The notes under the pieces were generated by a model that was not told the DNA's origin, did no database searches, and saw nothing but the letters and a program-made list of their open reading frames with translations. DNA of 64,000 nt from Photorhabdus thracensis (GTDB taxonomy: Bacteria > Pseudomonadota > Gammaproteobacteria > Enterobacterales > Enterobacteriaceae), in contig NZ_CP011104.1 of the NCBI RefSeq assembly GCF_001010285.1, positions 3,472,001-3,536,000 on the forward strand, given 5' to 3'. The first letter of the stretch is position 1. Each line of letters starts with the position of its first letter. The translations under genes and the position numbers were made by a program. Of this stretch, positions 10,552-21,926 are shown in pieces.

Positions 10552-13263
10552 ATGCTGATTAAATTATTAACTAAGGTTTTTGGTAGTCGTAATGATCGTA
10601 CACTGCGTCGCATGCGTAAAGTTGTTGATGTCATCAACCGCATGGAACCCGAATTTGAAAAATTATCTGATGAAGAGTTGAAGGGTAAAACAGTCGAATT
10701 TCGAGCTCGTTTGGAAAAGGGTGAGTCGCTGGAAGATTTGTTGCCTGAAGCATTTGCAACAGTACGCGAAGCGAGTAAGCGCGTGTTTGCTATGCGCCAT
10801 TTTGACGTTCAGCTACTGGGTGGTATGGTTCTGAATGAGCGTTGTATTGCTGAGATGCGTACCGGTGAAGGTAAAACACTCACAGCGACTTTGCCTGCTT
10901 ATTTGAATGCACTAACTGGACGTGGTGTTCACGTAGTCACCGTGAATGATTATCTGGCACAGCGTGACGCTGAAAATAACCGTCCATTGTTTGAATTTCT
11001 GGGGTTAAGCGTGGGTATCAACCTGCCAGGTATGCCCGCACCCGCTAAACGCGAAGCATATGCAGCGGATATTACCTACGGCACAAACAACGAATATGGC
11101 TTTGACTATCTTCGTGACAATATGGCATTTAGCCCGGAAGAGCGTGTTCAGCGTAAATTGCATTATGCGCTGGTGGATGAGGTTGACTCCATTCTGATTG
11201 ACGAAGCGCGTACCCCATTGATTATTTCCGGCCCGGCTGAAGACAGCTCTGAACTTTATATCAAGGTCAATAAGCTGATCCCTAAACTGATTCGCCAGGA
11301 AAAAGAAGATTCAGATACTTTCCAGGGAGAAGGCCACTTTTCTGTTGATGAGAAATCCCGTCAGGTTAACTTGACAGAACGCGGTCTGGTTCTGGTTGAG
11401 CAATTGTTAGTGGAAGCGAAATTGATGGAAGAAGGTGAATCTCTGTATTCACCCACTAACATCATGTTGATGCACCATGTTACTGCTGCCCTGCGTGCCC
11501 ATGCTCTGTTTACTCGTGATGTTGACTACATCGTGAAAGAGGGTGAAGTCATTATTGTCGATGAACATACTGGCCGTACTATGCAGGGGCGTCGCTGGTC
11601 TGATGGATTGCATCAGGCTGTCGAAGCTAAAGAAGGTGTAGAAATTCAGAATGAAAACCAAACTCTGGCTTCGATTACTTTCCAAAACTATTTCCGTCTG
11701 TATGAAAAACTGGCCGGCATGACCGGTACGGCCGATACAGAAGCATTTGAGTTCAGCTCTATTTATAAGCTAGATACCATTGTGGTGCCAACAAATCGCC
11801 CAATGATCCGCAGTGATTTGCCAGATCTGGTGTATATGACTGAAGCAGAAAAAATTGAAGCTATCATTGAAGATATCCGCGAACGTACCAGTAAGGGGCA
11901 GCCAATATTGGTGGGAACGATTTCTATTGAGAAATCTGAACTGGTTTCCCGTGAGCTGACTAAAGCCGGTATTGAGCACAACGTGCTTAACGCTAAATTC
12001 CACGCAATGGAAGCGGATATTATTGCTCAGGCGGGTCAGGCGAGTGCGGTAACTATTGCGACTAACATGGCTGGTCGTGGTACAGATATTGTGCTGGGTG
12101 GCAGTTGGCAGGCAGAAATTGCTAAATTGACGGAACCAACAGAAGCTCAGATTGAAGAGATTAAAGCTGCATGGCAGGAGCGCCATGATATCGTTCTGGC
12201 GGCGGGTGGTTTGCACATTATTGGTACCGAACGTCATGAATCCCGTCGTATCGATAATCAGTTACGTGGGCGTTCTGGTCGTCAGGGAGATGCCGGCTCA
12301 TCCCGTTTCTATTTGTCAATGGAAGATTCACTGATGCGTATTTTTGCATCTGATCGTGTCACTGGCATGATGCGTAAACTGGGCATGAAACCCGGCGAGG
12401 CGATTGAGCATCCGTGGGTAACCAAAGCCATCGCCAATGCTCAGCGTAAAGTAGAAAGCCGTAACTTCGATATACGCAAACAATTGCTGGAATACGATGA
12501 TGTTGCTAACGATCAGCGCCGTGCTATTTATGCTCAACGTAACGATTTGCTGGATGTCAGTGATGTTAGTGAAACTATTAGCAGTATTCGTGAAGATGTA
12601 TTTAAAGCAACTATTGATGCTTATATTCCGCCTCAATCTTTGGAAGAGATGTGGGATGTAGAAGGTTTGCAGCAGCGTTTAATGGCTGATTTTGATTTGG
12701 CGCTACCGATCAAAGAGTGGCTGGATAAAGAGCCTGATCTACACGAAGAAACTTTGCGTGAGCGTATCCTTGAACAGGCTGTTGAAATCTATAAACGTAA
12801 AGAAGAGATTGTCAGCACTGAAATGATGCATAACTTCGAAAAAGGTATCATGTTGCAGACGCTGGATATGTTGTGGAAAGAGCATCTGGCAGCAATGGAT
12901 TACCTGCGTCAAGGTATCCACCTGCGTGGTTATGCTCAGAAAGATCCAAAACAGGAATATAAACGAGAATCTTTCGCCATGTTTGCAAACATGCTGGAGT
13001 CGCTGAAATATGAAGTGATTAGCACATTGAGCAAAGTTCAGGTGAGATTACCGGAAGAAGTCGAGGCTCTGGAGCAGCAACGTCGTGCGGAAGCTGAACG
13101 TTTGGCAAGACAACAGCAATTAAGCCACGAAGTGGAAAAAGGCGCTTTGATGTCTAAAACAGAAGCTCAGATTGCCAGTGGTGCCCGTAAAGTGGGTCGT
13201 AATGATCCTTGTCCTTGTGAGTCGGGTAAAAAGTATAAACATTGCCACGGGCGCTTGCAGTAA
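10552..13263 (+). CDS. secA: SecA, preprotein translocase ATPase
   Basis: 903 aa, against 901 in E. coli. It is the motor that drives preproteins through SecYEG. It has Walker A MRTGEGKT near residues 102-109, the Walker B/DEAD-like [16 protein letters not shown] near 207-222, a helicase domain with [13 protein letters not shown] near 505, and the C-terminal zinc tail [16 protein letters not shown] (C-C-C-H) that binds SecB and lipid. It follows secM for arrest-coupled regulation and ends at a strong terminator. Confidence 0.98.
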   Translation: MLIKLLTKVFGSRNDRTLRRMRKVVDVINRMEPEFEKLSDEELKGKTVEFRARLEKGESLEDLLPEAFATVREASKRVFAMRHFDVQLLGGMVLNERCIAEMRTGEGKTLTATLPAYLNALTGRGVHVVTVNDYLAQRDAENNRPLFEFLGLSVGINLPGMPAPAKREAYAADITYGTNNEYGFDYLRDNMAFSPEERVQRKLHYALVDEVDSILIDEARTPLIISGPAEDSSELYIKVNKLIPKLIRQEKEDSDTFQGEGHFSVDEKSRQVNLTERGLVLVEQLLVEAKLMEEGESLYSPTNIMLMHHVTAALRAHALFTRDVDYIVKEGEVIIVDEHTGRTMQGRRWSDGLHQAVEAKEGVEIQNENQTLASITFQNYFRLYEKLAGMTGTADTEAFEFSSIYKLDTIVVPTNRPMIRSDLPDLVYMTEAEKIEAIIEDIRERTSKGQPILVGTISIEKSELVSRELTKAGIEHNVLNAKFHAMEADIIAQAGQASAVTIATNMAGRGTDIVLGGSWQAEIAKLTEPTEAQIEEIKAAWQERHDIVLAAGGLHIIGTERHESRRIDNQLRGRSGRQGDAGSSRFYLSMEDSLMRIFASDRVTGMMRKLGMKPGEAIEHPWVTKAIANAQRKVESRNFDIRKQLLEYDDVANDQRRAIYAQRNDLLDVSDVSETISSIREDVFKATIDAYIPPQSLEEMWDVEGLQQRLMADFDLALPIKEWLDKEPDLHEETLRERILEQAVEIYKRKEEIVSTEMMHNFEKGIMLQTLDMLWKEHLAAMDYLRQGIHLRGYAQKDPKQEYKRESFAMFANMLESLKYEVISTLSKVQVRLPEEVEALEQQRRAEAERLARQQQLSHEVEKGALMSKTEAQIASGARKVGRNDPCPCESGKKYKHCHGRLQ

Positions 13264-13267
13264 TGAT

Positions 13268-13291
13268 AAAAAGGCGGGAAACCGCCTTTTT
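13268..13291 (+). terminator. Rho-independent terminator after secA
   Basis: A perfect stem, AAAAAGGCGG / CCGCCTTTTT with loop GAAA, begins five bases after the secA stop and ends in a T-run. It closes the secM-secA unit before mutT. Confidence 0.9.
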
Positions 13292-13380
13292 ACTGTTAGC
13301 TTTAAGCAGGTGACTTTGGATGTGAACCTTGATTGTTGGTTGTTTAGCAACCGAAACGAATAAATGAAGATAATAGTAAT

Positions 13381-13773
13381 ATGGAAAAGAAACACCTACA
13401 TATAGCCGCTGGGATTATCAGAAACTCACAGCATGAAATTTTTATTACTCAGCGTCATGCTGATACTCATATGGGCGGTTTTTGGGAATTTCCTGGCGGG
13501 AAAGTCGAGAAAGAGGAAACATCTGAACAGGCTTTAGTGCGTGAGTTACAGGAAGAAGTTGGTATTACCGCTACTCATTATGAATTGGTAAAAACGGTTG
13601 AACATGATTTTCCTGACAGGCTGATTACCCTGTATTTCTTCTTGGTGAATGGATGGGAGAATGAACCTTTCGGCAAAGAGGGGCAACTTTCCCGGTGGGT
13701 ATTACAGAAAGATTTAATTGCTGACGAGTTTCCACCTGCTAATCGCAGCATTGTTGCATTACTTACTGCTTAA
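13381..13773 (+). CDS. mutT: MutT, 8-oxo-dGTP diphosphatase
   Basis: 130 aa Nudix hydrolase that removes 8-oxo-dGTP and prevents A:T to C:G transversions. The Nudix box is intact, with GGKVEKEETSEQALVREL then QEEVGI (about residues 39-61), preceded by GGFWEFPGGK. It is monocistronic here, downstream of the secA terminator and upstream of a bidirectional terminator, as in E. coli. Confidence 0.95.
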   Translation: MEKKHLHIAAGIIRNSQHEIFITQRHADTHMGGFWEFPGGKVEKEETSEQALVRELQEEVGITATHYELVKTVEHDFPDRLITLYFFLVNGWENEPFGKEGQLSRWVLQKDLIADEFPPANRSIVALLTA

Positions 13774-13778
13774 ATTGC

Positions 13779-13810
13779 AAATAGCCGCATTATGATTAAC
13801 GCGGCTATTT
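13779..13810. terminator. Bidirectional terminator between mutT and yacG
   Basis: Inverted arms AAATAGCCGC and GCGGCTATTT with a 12-base loop lie between the convergent genes mutT and yacG. The A- and T-rich flanks allow it to work in both directions. Confidence 0.8.
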
Positions 13811-13811
13811 A

Positions 13812-14009
13812 TTATTGTTCCGGTTGTTCACTCCAATCATCACTATCGGAGTTTTCACTTTGGCTTGGTATCCGTTTCTCTTCATTTGCCCACTCGCCTA
13901 AATCAATTAACTGGCAACGTTTACTACAAAATGGGCGGTATGGACTTATTTCTCCCCAAACTACGGTCTTACTACATGTTGGACATTCAATCGTTAATAA
14001 TTCAGACAT
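13812..14009 (-). CDS. yacG: YacG, zinc-binding DNA gyrase inhibitor
   Basis: 65 aa from the ATG at 14009, the E. coli length (a GTG two codons upstream is possible). YacG binds GyrB and inhibits gyrase. The four-cysteine zinc site CPTC...FCSKRC is followed by [16 protein letters not shown], the family core, and an acidic tail (SDSDDWSEQ). It is last of the leftward coaE-zapD-yacG group. Confidence 0.94.
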   Translation of the reverse strand: MSELLTIECPTCSKTVVWGEISPYRPFCSKRCQLIDLGEWANEEKRIPSQSENSDSDDWSEQPEQ

Positions 14010-14027
14010 AATCACTTTCCTAATATG

Positions 14028-14783
14028 TTAGCAGCATGCTAATTCAAATGGTAAATGGACAGGTACGGCTCCTTTTTCACTATCCAATGGTAAAAAACGG
14101 ATAGCAAAGCGGGTCTTGTGACCGGAAATTTGAGGAAATAGTAAAGGTTTTAATGGCAAACGTAACCTCAGTAAATCTGCCCCTTCTGCTGTATCCTGAT
14201 GAAAACCGTTTTTACTGATTTCTGAACGGAAGATAGCCGATTGGCGGATTAATTCTAAAATACTTTCCAATGCTTGCTGGAGTGGTAGCAAGCTATCAAT
14301 CCAGAATGAAACTATTTTATCTCTTTCTGATTGCGGCAAGTGAAGCCATAAATGCAAGGTGGGTAGATCAAAACCACAACAGCCACTTGGAATGCTGAGG
14401 CGCTGGCGCACCATACTGATAATTTTATCTTCTTTAAGGGATTGCCCTAGTCGTGGCGCTTTGCTTAATGCAGCAGCCCGCTCTTTCAATTTTAATCTGA
14501 AACTATTGACGATGTTAACATCAACATCAGGTATTTCAGCCCATTGTTTTAATTTTGTCTGTTGGCGTTCTAATTCTTTTAGCAATTCTGAACGCACCTC
14601 CCCGCGTTCCAGAACTTCAAGTAGTTCAGCAACTGTGCGGAAGAAAGCGAGGCTGCTTGCCAGTGAATCTAAGTGGCGTTGGCTGGTGAGTTGGTGTAGG
14701 GAAGACTCAATTCGCAACCATGATCGCATTTTTTCATTTAGTGGGTGTTCAAAAATGATTGTAGAAGTTGTGTCACTCATCAT
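14028..14783 (-). CDS. zapD: ZapD, FtsZ-bundling protein
   Basis: 251 aa (250 if the second ATG at 14780 is used). It is a cytoplasmic FtsZ-associated protein that crosslinks protofilaments. The N-terminus [18 protein letters not shown] and the internal [11 protein letters not shown] are diagnostic. Its start overlaps the 3' end of coaE by 11 bases, so it is coupled to it. Confidence 0.93.
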   Translation of the reverse strand: MMSDTTSTIIFEHPLNEKMRSWLRIESSLHQLTSQRHLDSLASSLAFFRTVAELLEVLERGEVRSELLKELERQQTKLKQWAEIPDVDVNIVNSFRLKLKERAAALSKAPRLGQSLKEDKIISMVRQRLSIPSGCCGFDLPTLHLWLHLPQSERDKIVSFWIDSLLPLQQALESILELIRQSAIFRSEISKNGFHQDTAEGADLLRLRLPLKPLLFPQISGHKTRFAIRFLPLDSEKGAVPVHLPFELACC

Positions 14784-15396
14784 GATTATCCTGTCTGGCT
14801 GATTCAGCTAATCTTAAATATTGTTGATGTAGTTCGGCAACACGAGGAGCAATTGCCTGTACGTTATCATGATTTGAGATAACGTCATCGGCATAAGCCA
14901 GTCTCTCACTACGGGATGCTTGTGCGGCCAAAATATTTTCGACTTGTTGGTAGCTAATACCATCACGGGTAGCTACCCGGCTGATTTGTACTTCAGGTGA
15001 AACGTCAACGACCAGGATCCGATCTGCCATATGCCCTGCATTGTTTTCGACTAATAATGGAATAACCCAAGTAACATAAGGTGCAATTATCTGTTCTAAT
15101 TGCCGTCTGGTTTCTTGACGTATCAGAGGATGAAGAAGTTGATTAACCCACTGTTTTTCTTGTTTATTTGTAAAAATCTTCTGGCGCAACAGTGCCCGGT
15201 TAAGGCTACCATCCGGCATCAATATGTCATGACCAAAGTGTTCTGTAATGGCTTGTAAAGCAGGTGTTCCAGGAGCAACGACTTCTCTGGCAATAATATC
15301 TGCATCAACAAGAGGAACACCGAGAGCTGCAAAAGCGTTGGCGATAGTGGTCTTACCGCTGCCAATCCCACCTGTGAGTGCAATAATATAAGTCAT
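14773..15396 (-). CDS. coaE: CoaE, dephospho-CoA kinase
   Basis: 207 aa. It phosphorylates dephospho-CoA in the last step of CoA synthesis. The P-loop GGIGSGKTT is near residues 9-17. The DVDADII-type region ([11 protein letters not shown]) and [18 protein letters not shown] also fit the family. It is first gene of the leftward coaE-zapD-yacG operon, divided from hofC by about 90 bases. Confidence 0.95.
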   Translation of the reverse strand: MTYIIALTGGIGSGKTTIANAFAALGVPLVDADIIAREVVAPGTPALQAITEHFGHDILMPDGSLNRALLRQKIFTNKQEKQWVNQLLHPLIRQETRRQLEQIIAPYVTWVIPLLVENNAGHMADRILVVDVSPEVQISRVATRDGISYQQVENILAAQASRSERLAYADDVISNHDNVQAIAPRVAELHQQYLRLAESARQDNHDE

Positions 15397-15487
15397 CCTA
15401 TCCCTTCATATTACTTGATAGTATTTCGGGATTGTAACCGAAAGGGGGCAGATGACCTAGAGGCAAAACCAGAGAATCGTTTTTACT

Positions 15488-16687
15488 TCAAGTGAGTACC
15501 GTACCCAGCTGAAAAATAGGTAAATACATTGCGAGCAATAGTATGCCGACAATAGCGGCTATTATGACTATAAGTATTGGTTCCAGTAACTGAGTCATAT
15601 TGTCAGAAATTTCCAATGCTTGTTGTTGGTACCAGTTGGCAAGATTTCCCAATAACAGTTCCAGATTACCAGACTCTTCGCCAACACTGACAAACTGTTG
15701 ACACAATGCAGGAAAACAAGATTGTTGCTTCAGTGTTTCGCTCATTGGTATCCCTTGATTAATTTGGGTTCGTAAAAATTTAGTCGCTTTTAAAAAGACC
15801 GGGTGATTTATTGATGCAATAGCACTGTCTAACCCTGCGGTGAGTGTCAAGCCGGCTTTTTGTGTCATAAACAAAATATGAAAAAGTTGCCCTAATTGCT
15901 GACAGCTAATTAATTTTGCAATAACGGGTAAACGTAACATCAGATTTTTCTCACGGATAATCCATATCGTATGATGTTGGCGTAATTGCAGGTAAAATAG
16001 AAATAATGCTATTAACCCAATAGCGCTATAGACACCATATTGAATCAGCCAGTTTGATGCCATTAATAAAGTGCGGGTTAGCAGAGGAAGTTGTGCGTCA
16101 AATGAATGATAAATATGTTCAAATTCAGGTAAGACAAAAATCAGCATCAATAAAATAATGATGCTGGCAACAACAGTAATAATCAGAGGATAGCGTAGTG
16201 CTTTTGTTATTTTTTTCTGCAATGCGTCTTGTTGTTCCTGTTGTTTAACCAATAATTGACAGCAGATTTCTAATTGCCCGGTTAGTTCTCCAACAGCAAT
16301 GAGTTGGCAAAATAAAGGAGGAAAGAGAAATGGATAATTTTTTAATGAGGCGGAGAGTGATTCTCCCCGTGTAATTTTCTTACTGATATCTGACAATACA
16401 CAATGCCATAATGGATTGCCACATTCACGAATAAGAATATTCAGGCAATCCAATAATGGCATTCCTGATGATAATAGTGTTGCCAATTGACGAATAAAGT
16501 TCAGACGGTAGCCAATCTGTTGTTGGTGGTAAAATATCCATTTCTCACATTTTATATTATAAGGTTGCAATCCGGCATGGATAAGTTGCTGATATAAAAC
16601 TTTACGGCTATCACATAGTGATTTACCTTTTGATATTTCGCCTTTGTTGTTAACTGCTTGCCAATTATAAAGATAATGAATTTTCAT
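15488..16687 (-). CDS. hofC: HofC/PilC-like inner-membrane platform protein
   Basis: 399 aa member of the PilC/GspF family, the platform of type IV pilus-like assembly systems. It has two repeated GspF domains, each with hydrophobic segments (IITVVASIIILLMLIFVL near 175 and ILIVIIAAIVGILLLAMYL near the C-terminus). It also has the family stretches FIRQLATLLSSGMPLL and FVSVGEESGNLELLL. It abuts hofB with a one-base overlap. Substrate and pilus formation are unproven, as for the cryptic E. coli homologue. Confidence 0.9.
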   Translation of the reverse strand: MKIHYLYNWQAVNNKGEISKGKSLCDSRKVLYQQLIHAGLQPYNIKCEKWIFYHQQQIGYRLNFIRQLATLLSSGMPLLDCLNILIRECGNPLWHCVLSDISKKITRGESLSASLKNYPFLFPPLFCQLIAVGELTGQLEICCQLLVKQQEQQDALQKKITKALRYPLIITVVASIIILLMLIFVLPEFEHIYHSFDAQLPLLTRTLLMASNWLIQYGVYSAIGLIALFLFYLQLRQHHTIWIIREKNLMLRLPVIAKLISCQQLGQLFHILFMTQKAGLTLTAGLDSAIASINHPVFLKATKFLRTQINQGIPMSETLKQQSCFPALCQQFVSVGEESGNLELLLGNLANWYQQQALEISDNMTQLLEPILIVIIAAIVGILLLAMYLPIFQLGTVLT

Positions 16688-18132
16688 TACTCTTCCTGCC
16701 CTGTAACCTGGTAAATCTCTTCCAGTGTAGTGATTCCTTGCTCTACTAATAAAATACCCGATGAAAGTAAGGTGTCTTTTCTTTGAGTCATAATAATATT
16801 TTTTATATTTTTGGGATTTTGTTCTGATAATATTTGTTGAATTTCATGTGTTATTTCCAAAAATTCATAAATAGCGGTTCGACCATAGTAGCCGGAAAAA
16901 CAATGTTCGCAACCGACGGCTAGCCATTGCCTGATAAATAAAGAATTATTTCCAATATTAATAATCGTTTCTTCTGTTTGTTGATTGCGACAATGAAGAC
17001 ATAATTTTCTGACAAGCCGTTGGGCGATAATTAATTTTATACAAGACGCTGCCATATAACCTGAAATACCCAGATTCTGTAGGCGGGATAATGTATCTAC
17101 GGTAGAATTAGTATGTAGTGTAGAGAGCACTAAATGGCCTGTTTGTGCTGCTTTTACTGAGATTTCGGCTGTTTCGCTGTCACGAATTTCTCCTACCATG
17201 ATGATATCGGGATCCTGCCGTAATAATGCCCGTAATACTTTGGCAAAATTGAGTTCAATTTTACTGTTCGTTTGTGTCTGATTAATACCGTTAAGTGGGA
17301 TTTCAACGGGATCCTCTACACTGCAAATATTCTTTTTATTCTGATTCAGATATTGTAGGCAGCTATATAAAGTTACTGTTTTTCCACTGCCTGTTGGGCC
17401 GGTAACTAAAATCATTCCTTGTGGTAATCCTAATTTTTGTTGGAGCTGATTTAATAATTGATCAGGAATACCTAATTGATCCAGTGACAGTTGCCGCATG
17501 GTATTTAATATCCTGAGCACAACTTTTTCTCCGTGTATTGTTGGCAGGGTGGCCATACGGATAGCGTAGTTGTGCCGTGCGTCATACCAATCAAATTGTC
17601 CATCCTGAGGTAGTCGTTTTTCAGCAATATTCAATTTCGCCATTATCTTAAGACGTGCGGCAATACTTGCATTCATCTGAGGCGATGGAGAGGATAAGAG
17701 ATGCAATGCACCATCAACCCGGATACGAATACGATAACCTTGCTGGAATGGTTCAAAATGAATATCAGATGCACGCCGTTGAATTGCAGTTAATAAAGTT
17801 TGATTAATAAGTTGAATGACTGGTGCATCATTCTCATCTGCATTGATATCAGTTGTGAGGGGTAATAAAGATGCCTCTTCCTCGGGTAAGTGATTGAGTG
17901 AAATATTTTGGTGCAATACGGATTCAATTTTTGCCCGTGGCCAAATCTCTACATTAACGATACGTCCGGAAATAAAGCGTAATGCTGATAATAAATCATC
18001 ATTAGGTAATTCGCTGCTGGCAATTGTTATCGTATTATCATCTTTTTTTATCACAACAGATTGATGGCGCTGACAAATATCATGAATTTCTCTTTCCATC
18101 AATGTATTTCCTGTTTCCGAAGGTGAGTTCAT
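16687..18132 (-). CDS. hofB: HofB/PilB-like pilus assembly ATPase
   Basis: 481 aa from the ATG at 18132, chosen for its AGGA SD; a longer frame to 18198 would overlap ppdD. It is a secretion-type hexameric ATPase powering prepilin polymerisation. It shows Walker A GPTGSGKT, an Asp box DIHFEPF upstream, Walker B IIMVGEIRDSETAEI, a His box TGHLVLSTLHTNS, and two zinc-type cysteine pairs (CLHC, CEHC). It forms a leftward operon ppdD-hofB-hofC. Confidence 0.92.
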   Translation of the reverse strand: MNSPSETGNTLMEREIHDICQRHQSVVIKKDDNTITIASSELPNDDLLSALRFISGRIVNVEIWPRAKIESVLHQNISLNHLPEEEASLLPLTTDINADENDAPVIQLINQTLLTAIQRRASDIHFEPFQQGYRIRIRVDGALHLLSSPSPQMNASIAARLKIMAKLNIAEKRLPQDGQFDWYDARHNYAIRMATLPTIHGEKVVLRILNTMRQLSLDQLGIPDQLLNQLQQKLGLPQGMILVTGPTGSGKTVTLYSCLQYLNQNKKNICSVEDPVEIPLNGINQTQTNSKIELNFAKVLRALLRQDPDIIMVGEIRDSETAEISVKAAQTGHLVLSTLHTNSTVDTLSRLQNLGISGYMAASCIKLIIAQRLVRKLCLHCRNQQTEETIINIGNNSLFIRQWLAVGCEHCFSGYYGRTAIYEFLEITHEIQQILSEQNPKNIKNIIMTQRKDTLLSSGILLVEQGITTLEEIYQVTGQEE

Positions 18133-18173
18133 TATTGTTTCCTGCGTAAATATATGTTCATAAGAATGATGAA

Positions 18174-18599
18174 TTAAAACTTGAATATTTCCTGACACCG
18201 GTTCTTTAATGATACACTTGCTGACTCACATTTATTTATCCATCTGATCGTACCTGTTTGTATCTTTTGTATCGGACTCAAAATAACCCTGATATCTTTC
18301 AAGCTTTGCTGACCATTAATGGTGATTTCTCCATCTTTAACTGAAATGCTTCCAATATATCTGCTATTATGGTTATTGGGAATTGATGCTGCCCCTGAAT
18401 TGCAACCTTTAAAATCTTCAGTTTCAAAACTGCAAAGTTCTATGCCTGATTTATAAGGTACAATAGCTTGTAACATATCTGTTAAGGCGGCTTTCTGAAT
18501 ATATCCCTGATAACTGGGAATACCAATAGCACTTAAGATCGAAATAATGGCAATAGCAACCATAATTTCCATTAATGTGAATCCTTGTTGTTGTCTCAT
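18174..18599 (-). CDS. ppdD: PpdD, type IV prepilin-like major pilin
   Basis: 141 aa from the ATG at 18599, which has a GGAG SD. It has a short basic leader MRQQQG, the prepilin peptidase site G|FTLMEIMVAIAI with Glu at +5, then a hydrophobic helix (IISILSAIGIPSYQGY) and a globular domain with the conserved KAALTDML and a C-terminal cysteine pair. It resembles E. coli PpdD (146 aa). No prepilin peptidase gene is in the window. Confidence 0.93.
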   Translation of the reverse strand: MRQQQGFTLMEIMVAIAIISILSAIGIPSYQGYIQKAALTDMLQAIVPYKSGIELCSFETEDFKGCNSGAASIPNNHNSRYIGSISVKDGEITINGQQSLKDIRVILSPIQKIQTGTIRWINKCESASVSLKNRCQEIFKF

Positions 18600-18800
18600 G
18601 TTTTTTCTCCGTGTTGTTGTATTGCGACATAAATAATGAAGGAAAAGGAAAAAAATAAAATAGAGTATATAGAGATTATGGAATTGGCTCGAAAAAAGAT
18701 TTTTGGATTGCAATGTTTTCAGAAATATTTACGGTGGTGTTCGCAAATCTGTTAGTTATGGATTGCTGATTTACACCACCATCAATATTATTGTTGATGT

Positions 18801-19727
<927 letters not shown>

Positions 19728-19794
19728 TTAACATGCTACCCTGTGTAGTGAACAACTACTATCTTAGTTTTGTCATCAGATTGAAGGAATAAAA

Positions 19795-19931
19795 ATGCGG
19801 GTGCTGAAAGTTGGATTGATGGTGTCAGCAAAATTTTTTCGCTTCGCCACGATTTGCGGCCACAAGGTGAGCAGCCAGCGCATAATATCAGTTTGCCTCT
19901 AGGGAAGTTTGGTGACCCTTATTTCGATTAG
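19795..19931 (+). pseudogene. ampD: ampD remnant (frameshifted N-terminal fragment)
   Basis: The frame from 19797 reads ESWIDGVSKIFSLRHDLRPQ... then AHNISLPLGKFGDPYFD before a TAG at 19929-19931. This matches the AmpD N-terminus, including the HNISLP zinc-ligand region. The only nearby ATG (19795) is out of frame by one base, and the remaining ~75% of the protein is absent. AmpD is the cytoplasmic 1,6-anhydroMurNAc-L-Ala amidase of wall recycling. It sits directly upstream of intact ampE, where ampD belongs. Confidence 0.85.
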
Positions 19932-19967
19932 ACACATTATCAGCAATTTTTGCAGGAGTAGGAAAGA

Positions 19968-20822
19968 ATGACCCTCTTTATACTGTTGTTAGTGTTGGCG
20001 TGGGAGCGAGTGTTTAAAATAGGTGAACATTGGCAATTGGATCATCGTCTTGGACCATTTTTTACCAATATGAAGTCTTTTTCATTATGGAAAAGCCTAT
20101 TGATGACATTAGCTGTCATGCTACTTACATGGCTACTGATTGAAATGCTTGATGATCTTATATTCGGGATCTTTGAGCTGATTTTATGGGTGTTAATTTG
20201 TTTACTATGCATAGGCGCGGGGCGCTTACGGTACGATTATCGTGAATATTTTCGTATTGTTCATCAGGGGGACAGGGAGCAATTAAGAGAGCATCTCGCT
20301 CGCCTCGCCATCATTCATGGCTTACCCTCTGATGCCAGTAAAGAAAATGAGTTACGGGAGATGCAAAATGCGCTTCTATGGATAAATTTTCGTTATTACC
20401 TGGCGCCGATTTTTTGGTTGATTGTGGCGGGTCAATTAGGGCCGGTTGCTTTGATGGGATATTGTTTCTTAAGAGCTTATCAGGGGTGGTTGGCACAATA
20501 TGGTACTCCACTTCAGCGCGCGCAATCTGGCGTTGATAGTCTATTGAATTGGCTAGACTGGATCCCTGCTCGCTTAGCTGGAATTGCTTATGCCTTATTA
20601 GGGCATGGTGAGCGGGCTTTACCGGCGTGGGTTGCCTCTCTTAGCGATTTGAGAACTTCACAATACAAAGTGGTATGCCAGCTTGCGCAGTTTTCATTAA
20701 GCCGCGAACCCCATCTTGATTCAATTCTGACGCCTGTTGCAGCGGTGACATTGGCGAAAAAGGTGACTTTTTCTATCATTGTCGTCGTTGCTTTTCTGAC
20801 AATTTATGGCGCATTGGTTTGA
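19968..20822 (+). CDS. ampE: AmpE, inner-membrane regulatory signalling modulator
   Basis: 284 aa polytopic membrane protein. It has the N-terminal MTLFILLLVLAWERVFKIGEHW typical of AmpE, several hydrophobic segments, the conserved RAYQGWLAQ and a C-terminal membrane helix (IIVVVAFLTIYGALV). In E. coli ampE is cotranscribed with ampD; here ampD is broken but ampE keeps a good SD (AGGAGTAGGAAAG) and an open frame. The molecular function of AmpE is still poorly defined. Confidence 0.92.
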   Translation: MTLFILLLVLAWERVFKIGEHWQLDHRLGPFFTNMKSFSLWKSLLMTLAVMLLTWLLIEMLDDLIFGIFELILWVLICLLCIGAGRLRYDYREYFRIVHQGDREQLREHLARLAIIHGLPSDASKENELREMQNALLWINFRYYLAPIFWLIVAGQLGPVALMGYCFLRAYQGWLAQYGTPLQRAQSGVDSLLNWLDWIPARLAGIAYALLGHGERALPAWVASLSDLRTSQYKVVCQLAQFSLSREPHLDSILTPVAAVTLAKKVTFSIIVVVAFLTIYGALV

Positions 20823-20858
20823 TTGGTTTGTAGTCTCAATAGCTTAATTACCTATAAA

Positions 20859-20886
20859 GGGAGCCGTGTAAATAGCTCCTTTTTTC
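20859..20886 (+). terminator. Terminator after ampE
   Basis: A GGAGC/GCTCC stem with a 10-base loop is followed by a run of Ts, 36 bases after the ampE stop. Confidence 0.6.
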
Positions 20887-21052
20887 TTTTCTATCAATAA
20901 ATTAATTTTATCTTCCAACTATAATCACGGTGATTTACATATTATTCGAGGTAATATTCTGTTTATTTAATGATAAAAACTTATTGTAATACGATAACTT
21001 TTGAAGTACTTTAACGAAAGTTTAGTTGAACATGTATATGGAATGACACAAA

Positions 21053-21631
21053 ATGTGTGGTAAACAGGAGTTTGTGACTAACTCCAGAATAAGGCTTCTT
21101 AGCTTTCTGGCTATTATTATTGCTTCTGTGATGGCGGTTGCTGATATGGGCTTCCATATTGTTTCCTGGTCATTATGGGGTGATACCACTCGTCAGGCTG
21201 TTCTTCAGGCGTATAGTGATCTTATGCCCGCATTGACTGAAAAGGGATTTAAGCAATCTTTGTTAAGTCAGGTGCTTTACATATCGTTGGATACAATACC
21301 CCGCATCATATCAACTGCTTCCTATGTCTTAATCGGAATTTTGTTTTTTCGGTTTGCTAAAGGTGAAATATGGAGTGACCGTAATATTTCCGGTTCATTC
21401 ATTATTGGTTTCCTGGTGATTCTGGAACAGCTTCTTTACCCAGTGATTAATACATTACAAGGGATGGCCTTATCTGTGGATTTAGGAAAAGGGCAACGTG
21501 TATTCAGTTTCTCACTTGGCGTTAATTCAGAGTCTTTGTTTATTATTATGTTTGGTGTGTTCCTTCTAATATTTAGCTTAATTATGCGTGAGTCAAAGAA
21601 AATAAGCGATGAACAGCGTTATTTTATCTGA
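21053..21631 (+). CDS. DUF2975 membrane protein
   Basis: 192 aa with four predicted membrane segments (about residues 14-38, 74-100, 118-140 and 160-182). The layout and the downstream XRE partner match DUF2975 families, in which a small four-helix membrane protein is encoded next to a YozG-like regulator. The role is not established; these pairs are often treated as sensor/repressor-like units. The start is uncertain: the ATG at 21053 has only a weak GGA upstream. It ends 8 bases before the regulator. Confidence 0.75.
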   Translation: MCGKQEFVTNSRIRLLSFLAIIIASVMAVADMGFHIVSWSLWGDTTRQAVLQAYSDLMPALTEKGFKQSLLSQVLYISLDTIPRIISTASYVLIGILFFRFAKGEIWSDRNISGSFIIGFLVILEQLLYPVINTLQGMALSVDLGKGQRVFSFSLGVNSESLFIIMFGVFLLIFSLIMRESKKISDEQRYFI

Positions 21632-21639
21632 GAATCGCC

Positions 21640-21861
21640 ATGAGTATTATAATAAGACTGGATGTGCTCTTAGCAAAAAGGAAAGTGAAGTCTAAAGAGC
21701 TGGCTGCAATTATCGGTATTACTGAGCAAAATTTATCATTGCTGAAAAATGGTAAGATAAAAGGTATCCGTATTGATACGCTGGAAAAAATTTGTAAATA
21801 TTTACAATGCCAGCCCGGAGATATATTGGAATATGTGGAAGATGGAGAGGATAATCGTTAA
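21640..21861 (+). CDS. Small XRE-family (YozG-like) regulator
   Basis: 73 aa, almost entirely one Cro/C1-type helix-turn-helix: LDVLLAKRKVKSKELAAIIG, then ITEQNLSLLKNGKIKGIRID and LEKICKYLQCQPGDILEY. This is the standard partner of DUF2975 proteins. It lies 8 bases downstream of that gene and is probably cotranscribed. Target genes are not visible. Confidence 0.85.
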   Translation: MSIIIRLDVLLAKRKVKSKELAAIIGITEQNLSLLKNGKIKGIRIDTLEKICKYLQCQPGDILEYVEDGEDNR

Positions 21862-21926
21862 TTAAGTCACTGTGGATCTTTTTGTATCTTGTAAGATGGA
21901 GCTTAACATTAATTAGTTTTAAATGC

